DNA from: Lactarius indigo
Lineage: Eukaryota > Basidiomycota > Agaricomycetes > Russulales > Russulaceae
Direction: 5' to 3'
Assembly: GCA_025766275.1 (NCBI GenBank)
Contig: JAFKAC010000059.1
Coordinates: 248,001-312,000 of the forward strand
Length of the DNA stretch: 64,000 nt
The notes under the pieces are model-generated. The model was not told the DNA's origin. It made no database searches and saw only the letters and a list, made by a program, of their open reading frames with translations. Of the stretch, positions 55,755 through 64,000 are shown piece after piece. The number at the start of each line of letters is the position of its first letter. Positions within the stretch are counted from its first letter, which is position 1. A program made the position numbers and the translations under genes.

Positions 55755-57556
55755 AGGGGGAGATGTTTTGGGAGCAATTATGACACGGACAGACGGAAGT
55801 ATAATCAATCTGACAATAGTGCGTGCACTACGGAGGATACTACTTTATTTAGATATTTTAGCATGTTATTGTTTTGTATGCACATGGCTGCTCTGTACCA
55901 TCACGCCAAGTAATACTCTGCGTCGTATCGAGGGGGAAACCTGATAACCGATGGGATGATACGTGATGGATAGGATTGGGGGGGGTGGCAGCTGGACGTA
56001 AACCGGAAGCAAACCGTATCAAATAATACATCTCTGATGGAAGAGCCACCGATCAGTGCAAAGAAGGAAATAACGATGTACCCTCCCGGCCAAACCTCTC
56101 TCCCCCGATGACTGTTAGGGTTTCGATCCACCCCACCCCTCACTGGTGCGGTACTCCCACCGCTGTCAACAGCCCCATAAGGAAGGGTGTTCCCATTGTA
56201 CCCCCCCTCCTTTTACAGCACACGCTACCGTAAGTTACTGTCGCAGTATAATGCCAGCAAGTCGCCGTGTTGACGCGATCAATCACGGACAGTCCAATTA
56301 ATTAAAAAATATCCATTGGCTAGCATTCTCGTGCCTGCCTTCATGTTGTTCACCAAGGTTGGTCGGCGCACGGCGACGAATCACGCGGGGTTGATCACGA
56401 GTGGGGACAACCAGTGGAGCAAGACCGGACTGGTGTGGGGACTCGGAGGGGCTCCTATATGCCGCAAGGAAGCGATCTCCCCCCCCGAACGTTTTGATCG
56501 ATGGATCGATTCGGATGGGGACCACGAGGCAGCACTGTCAGGCGACGTGCTTTGCGCAGGGTGTGTACCGTGCACATGTGAGTGCGTGTGCCGCATGCGC
56601 CGTGAATGACCCCCCCCCCCTAAACACGAAGCAAAAATTAGCGCGTCTGTGTGCTGTTGCCGGTCTGTCCGAAAGAAAGAAAGACCTCCGGCCCTGTAGT
56701 GCGCTCTACCTAAGGGGGGTATTTTGCCTTTCACGAGACCACCACAGTCTTGGGACGAAGAATCGCTTTTTCCTATTTTTCTCCTCGGGTTTGCCATAGG
56801 CTCGTGGCCCGACCAACCGCATCGCATGTTTTCGCAATTTAACGGTCGGTCACTGGGCTGGTCTAGGTTTGCAAAGCAAAACGGTGTCCGTCGGCCTAAG
56901 GGGGGGAGGGCGTACTTGGTCTGGCCCTACGAGCCCGGAAGAACCGGACGCTGATACCGTAACGAGCCTGTACACGTTTCCAGGCCTGTAATAGTCGGGC
57001 CAGGCCAATGGCGGAATTTGTTCTGCCAGAGGCGAATGGGTGTGTGGCTGCGATCGCAGTGTCTTCGCAATGCGCTGTTTCGCCGGTCTCAGTTTCGGTG
57101 ATAACGGGCCTTTTTTGGGTCTGGTATGCCGGTTGATGCTTGTTTATTGTTCATTTGTGACCGAATAATGAGAAATGACCGGCACGCATCGAGGCCCGGG
57201 CCTCGGCTCTCTGCCTGTGATGAGATAAGGAGCGTGTACCGCATCGGTGACCAAAGCTTGTATCGTTTTATCTATTGGGCCAGCTAGAGTCTAGGGACAT
57301 GCCGGGAACCACACAATATGTACTTCAATTCTCGTCGTCAGAAACAACAACAGTACTTGACGACCGCTTCGACAAATAAACACCGGTTTCGAAGATGCCC
57401 ATGGACGTTCTTACCGCCTTTACCTCAAGACGTCGAAGTCCACGTTACACTAGAGATGATGATCGTGTTCGCGGAAGTAATGCCAAGTGTCTTCGTAGAG
57501 CCTTCGAAGGCTAGGTTTTTGGTAAAATGCCCGTAAGTTGGAATCTAGGGGAAATT
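55755..57556. other. Intergenic region between the ZIP transporter and the orphan gene
   Basis: 1.8 kb with no supported gene; the 3' ends of both flanking genes face it. It has C runs near 56212 and 56611 and a G run near 55978. Short frames present have no recognisable content. Confidence 0.5.
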
Positions 57557-58569
57557 TCATGGAAGCACACTCACGAATGAACTAGTCGTGCCATTCAATT
57601 GAAAGGATGTCAATTGCAAAGTTTTAAAGATACGAGAGAAAAAAAAACACACGTAGCCAACGAAATCTTTGCCCGAGTAGTCGTTTTCATAAAAGACAAT
57701 ACGGTCGTCGTTGTAGCTCGCGAATTTTCCCTTGGTAAGATCCGAGAGCTTCTTGAAATGCAGCGTACCCTTGACATCTTGAGCTTGGGCGTTAGCAAAA
57801 AGAGAAAGATGTTCCCGAGAGCATAAAAAATATGTACTCACCAACGTCGAAATACTTGTTTACGGTGCTCGCCAAAGTCAAGGTCACCTTCTGGGAAATC
57901 GCACCAGCGGTGAGTGTAATCTTGGCTTCGGAGGTTTTCTTGTAGATTGATACGTTGGCGGAGCCAGAATCAATATCTGTCCAATTTCCATCTCTGCCGT
58001 TTGCGGTGTAGGAGACCATGTCAGTCGCGTCAACCGCTTTATCCTGTAATCAATCAAAAGTTTTTTCGTCAAGCCAAGCGGCGGAAAATGTGGGGGACAA
58101 AACTGCGTACGGGGTCTTCGCCAATGAACTGTCGCAATAGCACTCAGTAATTAGTGAACTCATAAATAGGAACAACATGCGGCGAACCTCAGCATAGGTT
58201 TCACTCTCTTCCGAGGTGTAGAACTTGATACGGACGTAGGTAGTCCCATTCTCCACGACTTTGAGGACCTTAGCCTTGACGCTTCCGACCATGTCCGAGA
58301 CCGCATCGTAGTAGAAGATACCGTCGGGGTCTTCATGATGCCACAAAAGCAAAAATGCGTTACCATGAAATGCTATCGCAATTGTAAACAAAGTAAAGGA
58401 AAACAAACGCACCTTTGCCGATATAGGCGTTATCGGTGAACTCTTTGCCAATTTCTGGAATTTCAACTCTGAGAGCCCGGTGAACCGTACCATAGTCCGT
58501 GGTATTCTTAAAGAAGAGGGCCGCTGAAGCCGTAGCGTGCTTGTATTTCTTCGTGGGGTTTGGAGCCAT
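57557..58569 (-). CDS. Unrecognised small spliced gene, probable beta-rich cytosolic protein
   Basis: Four exons on the minus strand with good splice sites and consistent phase: 58569-58413, 58330-58188, 58043-57842, 57777-57557; about 240 residues. I recognise no domain. The protein starts MAPNPTKKYKHATASAALFF, without a signal peptide, and is rich in alternating hydrophobic and polar residues (VRIKFYTSEES, VSIYKKTSEAKITL, QKVTLTLASTVNKYF, RIVFYENDYSGKDFVGY), suggesting beta strands. The 3' end is uncertain: after DFVGY the frame continues through a suspicious Cys-Phe run, which may be a further intron (donor GTGTGT near 57649). The third intron is unusually long (144 nt), and a shorter alternative exon may hide in it. 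A strong TATA box lies 64 bp upstream. Confidence 0.65.
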
Positions 58570-58627
58570 GCTTGCTATGTGTAACGAAGGGGACAATTGC
58601 TAAGTTGGTAACACTCTTCGTGGGCTC

Positions 58628-58633
58628 TTTATA
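58628..58633 (-). promoter_or_regulatory. TATA box of the orphan gene
   Basis: Minus-strand TATAAA (first base at 58633), in the context CACTATAAAGAGCC, 64 bp upstream of the ATG at 58569. TATA boxes this clear are not common in front of fungal housekeeping genes and suggest regulated or strong expression. Confidence 0.55.
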
Positions 58634-60839
58634 GTGCGCTTGCCTCCCCAAGTCCTAAGCCTTCAGCCCATCTTTTTCCAGTCTGAGTCTCCCAGGCAGG
58701 CATACTGTAGACACCGAGAAGCGATACCGAGAGTGTTCCGAGAGTATTCCGAGAAGCAAATGTATTTTTGAGCTGCGCAAGGTTGTCCAGGACGTCGTTG
58801 GTTTTCTTTAATCAGAAAAACCCGGATCATGCATACTTCCTGGCTTCTGTGAGTGAGTATATGTCTGCCAGGTGTGTCAATGGAAGTGAGATCTGGGGTC
58901 GCGTCAAGTTTGAACGTTTGAACAGCCTCATCACCAAGCTGAGTCAGCGTGTGAATCGAACATGAGCGTACGAGCACTGATACTGTCACGACTAGGCGTT
59001 CGTATTTTTTTCCATGTCAGTGCATACACTCTTGTTCATTTATCAGATAAAATTGGGTATGAAATATTGGATGTTGTGTAGTACAATGAGCGCCTTACTA
59101 CGCCGCTCGTCTGAACCCCAATACTAGTACTAATCAAAATGGTAACTTACCACAGAGCAGTGCGACTACGTTGCTACGGAGCCAAGGTCCTGTCATGGTG
59201 CATAGTAGATGGTCTGTCTTGCTCCACAACTATTAATCAGGGTGTGCCCCGGGAAACGATGATCTCAGGCAGGCGCGGGCTCACTCGGGTTTGGTCAGTC
59301 CAAAATAGTGATCGCTTCCTGGGCGCTCCATGTCATTTCCGAAATTTCAGGAAATACCCCAGCACCTGACGTTCTTCTCTGACTATCGAGCTCCACAGCG
59401 ATATCACTACCTGCAGGTACCACATCACCCGGCATTTATTTCGCTATCTGGTTAGTTCACGACTTTGACAGCTAGCTTTTGTATCGATGGGCCTGCGGTT
59501 CTAAGGAATTCTTGGGCGCAGACGAGAAGACCCCCCTTCCATCTTTTCTGGCGAGGGAAGGGTCGCCTCGCAGTCAAGGTAGTCTTCTCGCCAGGAAGTC
59601 AATGCAACACTGTGGTACGTCATCTAGAGTTCCTTGCGATATTGACCGTCTGCTAGGTCAAGTCTCCCACTGCGTACCTTTCAGAGACGACGCCGGTACG
59701 GCACCTTCCCCGGCAATTCCGGCCACCGGGGGACTTATCACCGTTTCCTGGTCGCGCTCCACAGTTCTATAAATCGTAATCACTTCGTTTGATGCTGATC
59801 GGGTAGAGTACCCTAATTTATCCGGTGGTCAGACTTTTTTTCTCGGCATCGAAATAGCAATGTACCAACTTGAGCGTATTCGGGGACCTTGCTTGCGGGA
59901 GTTACTGGCCCTATCCATCGACGTTAATTAATCAAGGTGGGTGGTTCGGAAAGGCTGCGGAACCAGGCGGAGGTCAAGTAGGCCGGCATGAGAAATGGGG
60001 AACAGGCTTTATTATTGCCGCGAAGCGATCAGAAATGTGGAGAGTGCTGTCGTCATCATGGGTCAGAAGAGCGTCGCAAGACAACACGGCGCAAATTGTT
60101 ACCAAATTTGTAATTTTATTAGCTCGGTCCTCCTTGCATATCGCGTTTGGGCAGCCCTCCTCAACCCCTCCTTGAGATCCTCGATCGACCGCAGCTAACT
60201 TTGGCGAGACATGTCGGTTCAGTGCGTTATCTTGCGTGTCCCATATGTTCTCCATCTTCGTTAGCACGTCATGGCTTCGCGCGTCCGGCTCCGCTTTTCT
60301 ATCATAGCATCGATGTATGCTCGCGCGCAGAGAACTCGGATCGGCGCCGTCTACCTCACCTTCTGGGTCTGCATATGTAGTCCAGTTAACGTTTCCTTCG
60401 TCTGCTTCCGGCCTCCCGGAGCTACGTTCTGCACCTTGCCGAACTGCATCCACGACTCGGAGTCCAATACGAGAACGTGGGAATCACCAGCGCGAACCTC
60501 TCGGATTGAACTTCTCAGACTTTTGCAACTGGAGGCGAGTCCTGAGAACGTGGGACCGAAGCCAAAACCGAGGCAAAACGAGTCGTAGGTATCCTTCCCT
60601 TGTGACGTCGGGCTGGGCGCTGTCGTACTTGATGTGAAAATGCACCTTGACAACACTAAAAAAAAATCGGTCAAGTGAGTCAAGATAATCATCGAATGAG
60701 AGAGTAGAAAGCGTTCACATTTCGAGGCGTCGCGTGGCGCGTCGTAGGATCGAAATGTCGGAACGCCGGCCCGCCTTGTTCTGCTTCACCGCACCGCATG
60801 CATTCCTGTAAAAACAGCAGATTGGCATAGTATTCCTAT
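58634..60839. other. Intergenic region between the orphan gene and NLR2
   Basis: No gene supported. From about 60840 down to 60560 (read on the minus strand) it resembles the 3' flank of NLR1: GGCGGGCCGGCGTTCCGAC, then CTTGACTCACTTGACCGA and TAGTGTTGTCAAGGTGC match 39165-39300, showing that the NLR duplication included its 3' flank. A 159-codon minus frame at 59974-60453 has no recognisable content. Confidence 0.5.
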
Positions 60840-63800
60840 CTAGGTACCAATACAAGTATCCCAACTATGACTGTGCGCAAGGTTAGAAAGACACAAGCGT
60901 GTTTCGTGTTCACCCACAGCCCAGATGTCACCTGGGCGGTGAAGATTTTTCCTATGTAATGGCGGGATCCACATTAACAGTTCATCACTGCTACCACATA
61001 TCCATCCCTCGTCGTTTATCTTGGATCGGTAAGTGAAGTCAACCTGTCCAGTATTTTCCGTCTTGCATGTCGTAAGATCCAACATGCGAATTGATCCATG
61101 TGCCGATGAGACAATGCGCTGACCATCCGGAGAGAATGCCACTGACCGGACCGAATGTGTGTGCCCACGGTATAGGCCTGCCACACTCTCTCCAGTGGTG
61201 GGGCTCCACATACGAATCGTCTGGTCTCCCGAGCCTGAAGCAATGCACTGGCCGTCCGGGGAGATCGCCACAGAGTAGATCCCATCTATGTGCCCACTGA
61301 ATGGGCCTGCCACTGTCTCTCCCGTCGAGGCATCCCAAACACGGATTGTCGAATCATGCGAGCTTGAGACGACACGCTGACCATCTGGAGTGAATATCAC
61401 AGACGTGACCATATCTGTGTGCCCAGTAAATGGGCCTACCACTTTCTCTCCTGTTATAGCGTTCCACACGAGAATTGTTTTATCGTACGAGCCCGAGATG
61501 ATGCGCTGGCCGTCTGGGGAAAATGCCACGGACGAGACCCAGGAATTGTGTCCAGCCAATGGAGTCACCAACTTCTCTCCTGTCGTAGCATCCCACACAC
61601 GAATTGATCGATTGCCTGAGCCTGATGCGATGCGCTTGCCATCTGGAGAGAATGCCACACAGGTGACAAAGACATCGTGACTAAATGGGCCTGCCACCGT
61701 CTCTCCTGTTGTCGCATTCCAAACACGAATTGTCGTATCTTGCGAACCTGAGACAACGCGTTGACCATCTGGGGAGAATGCCACAGATATGACCGAATTC
61801 GTGTGCCCAATAAATGTCACTGGCTGTCCTGTCATGGTATCCCACACACGAATTGTGTGATCATCCGATCCCGAGACAACGCGCTTGCCATCTGGCGAGA
61901 ATGCTACAGACGCGACCCAACCCCTGTGTCCGTTAAATGCGCCTGCCACCGTCCCTCCAGTTGTGGCATTCCACACACGAATGGTTCCATCCCAAGAACC
62001 TGAGATAATGCGCTGACCATCTGGTGAGAATGTAACTGATTCAACCGAACTAGTGTGCCCACTAAATGGGCCTGTCGCCGCATCTCCTGTTATAGCATCC
62101 CACACGCGAATCGTTTGATCGGATGAGCCCGAGACGATGCGTTGACCATCTGCGGAGAATGCTACAGACAGGACCAGATTCGTATGTCCACTAAATGGAC
62201 CCGCCATTGTCTCTCCCGTTACGGCATTCCACACACGAATCGTTCGATCGTAAGAGCCCGAGATGATGCGCCGGCCATCTGGGGAGAATGCTACGGACGT
62301 GACCGAACCTGTGTGCCCTCTGCATGAACCTCCCACCGTCTCTCCTGTGGTGGAGTTCCAGATACGAATCGTTTGGTCAACCGAGCCAGAGACAATTCGC
62401 TGGCTGTCTGGGGAGAATGCCACAGACGTGACGCGATCTGTGTGCCCACTAAGCGGGCCTGCCACTGTCTCTCCAGTTGTAGCCTTCCATACACGAATTG
62501 TTTGGTCATCTGAGCCAGAGACAATGCACTGGCCGTCTGGGGAGAATGTCACGGATTTGACTGGTTTCGTGTGCCCACTACACGGGCCTATCACGATCTC
62601 TCCAGTCATGGCGTCCCACACGTGAATTGTGTTATCGTTCATGCCTGAGGCAACGCGCCGGCCATCTGGGGAGAATGCAACAGACGTCGTGTTTCCGATA
62701 AATGGTCTTGCCACACACTCTCCCGTCGTGGCATTCCACATGCAAAATCCTCCATCGTCAGAGACCGAGACGATGCGTTGGCCATCTGGTGAGAGTGCGA
62801 TGGAATCGACACGGCCTCCGACATTCGAGATCACCATCTCTGATGAAGGCCAATGAGATAATCGTCCATGTTCGACGCGCAGTGTTCGGGGAAACATGCT
62901 TGAATAATGCATCGAAACAAGAGAACAAGTCAGCGCAAATGGTAAAGTAGAAAGGTAGACATGCGGTGCGCTCTTTGCCATCGCTATCCCGAAGTACCGC
63001 ACGAATGCGGTGGCGTCATTGATGAACGCGGTCAATTTCTCTAGCTCTTCCGGGGAAACCTGTTTGGTCTGTTCCCATTAGTTGTTTGTCCGCCTCACAT
63101 AATTGATGCGAAGACTTACACTTTGACCAGAGGCTAGCCACACATTTACAGACGACAGCGCTGGCAAAGCAAGACGCATATCGCCCACCAAGCTAAGTGC
63201 CTCAAGCCAAAAGAGAAATTTCGCGCCAAAGAAAGCTCGGAGTTTGTCAAACAGACCGGTTTCGAAAGCAAGATGTTCTAAATGATCGTCGTAGAAACGA
63301 CAAGCATATAATAAAGCTGGTGAGATGTTTTTAGCGACGCGAGCTTCAAGGTTTTGAATGTCTCTATTAGCAAGATATGATGATTCAATGCCGCAGATAT
63401 TAAATCTGAGGTCTCGGAGTACTAGACCAAGGCAAGAATGGGCCAACTCATGGTGGGCGTCTCGAACGGGAATAGAGAAATCGCCGCTCTTCTCCTTATT
63501 TGTCAGGAAGTCGCGAAATGATGCATGGAGAGGAAGAATAGGAAGGGTGTCATCGGGTGAGTTAACGTTGCTCAACAATGAGCCCAGGCGACCGAGCATT
63601 ATGACCACAGAATCGGCGTCATTGTCGTTATTGAAGCCAGTTCCTCGCAGAGTGGTCAGGGAGCGTATGGAAAGGGGTTCGAATGCGGTGATGAGCTGTC
63701 CCACGACAGAACGGAATAGAAGTCGAGCTTGCGGGTGTGTGAAGTAGCCTTCCAGGACGTCTTTGTATAACTCGTCCAACGGATCTTGTCCATCGCGATC

Positions 63801-64000
63801 TGTAGTCAGTCTCAAAAGGTGGTTCATGCACTTTTTCTTGCTGAACCCGAAGCATTCGGGAGGATCTAGGATGAATCCACCAGCGACAGCTGCCCACTGG
63901 AACAGCCCTTCTGCCTTTCTTGTCAACGCGACTCCGTGCCTTTCGAACGCATCCAAAGGGAGTAACATCTGAAGGAAGGTCAGTATATCGTCCTCCGTTC
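60840..64000 (-). CDS. NLR2: NACHT-WD40 STAND protein, inverted paralogue of NLR1 (partial)
   Basis: Two exons are in the window on the minus strand: 63120 to beyond 64000 (end of the NACHT region) and 63068-60840 (WD40 part), separated by a 51-nt intron at the same place as in NLR1 (36814-36864). The exon from 63120 upward matches NLR1 from ...LPLDAFERHGVALTRKAEGL onward almost residue for residue. It has 14 WD40 repeats and the same tail (DELLMWIPPLHR). Differences from NLR1 are frequent in the WD40 part, mainly just after the GHT of each repeat and in the SGSxDxT segment, and rare in the NACHT part. P-loop, Walker B and C2-like parts lie beyond the right edge. Confidence 0.9.

Noticed and set aside
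59974..60453. 159-codon minus frame near NLR2
   Set aside because: No recognisable domain, no splice or promoter support, and the region is part of the variable NLR 3' flank.

Overview
The window is genomic DNA of a filamentous basidiomycete fungus, most likely an Agaricomycete. The reasons are many 47-85 nt GT-AG introns in host genes, chromodomain Ty3/gypsy retrotransposons, a Plavaka-type DNA transposase fragment, and NACHT-WD40 (fungal NLR-like) genes with a C2-like N-terminus. The species cannot be named from the sequence.

Bases 1-24108 are a nest of four Ty3/gypsy chromoviruses. Element A (+) is the oldest layer. Element Z (+; only its 3' end is in the window) sits in A's 5' LTR. Element C (-) sits in A's 3' LTR with a 4-bp target duplication (CTTA). 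Element B (+) sits in C's reverse transcriptase with a 5-bp duplication (CGTAG). B has identical LTRs and open gag and pol; A and C are decayed. All ten in-frame stops in A and C are TGA, and every LTR-LTR difference I found is a CpG transition. The elements share an 11-nt primer-binding site that pairs with the predicted 5' end of their own transcript, with compensatory change in B. They also share a -1 frameshift heptamer at the gag-pol junction, a GTG in strong Kozak context as the apparent gag start, and an extra protein domain after the chromodomain.

Bases 24109-33600 are gene-poor. They hold a Plavaka transposase tail, short direct repeats and a broken copy of an AP180-like gene within a 3.3-kb segmental duplication (26.6-29.9 kb versus 39.2-42.5 kb).

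Bases 33641-60840 hold the host genes: NLR1 (C2-NACHT-14 WD40, +), intact AP180/ANTH clathrin adaptor (+), NASP/Hif1-type SHNi-TPR histone chaperone (+), gamma-glutamyl phosphate reductase (-), glycerol kinase (+), Erv1/ALR sulfhydryl oxidase (-), ZIP zinc transporter (+) and an unrecognised small spliced gene (-). Bases 60840-64000 hold NLR2 (-), an inverted paralogue of NLR1 that runs off the right edge. The housekeeping genes belong to unrelated pathways (endocytosis, chromatin, proline and glycerol metabolism, mitochondrial disulfide relay, zinc uptake) and are not a functional cluster. The notable layout is the inverted NLR pair flanking them. Exon boundaries were worked out by eye from splice sites and reading phase, and all were checked for phase consistency.
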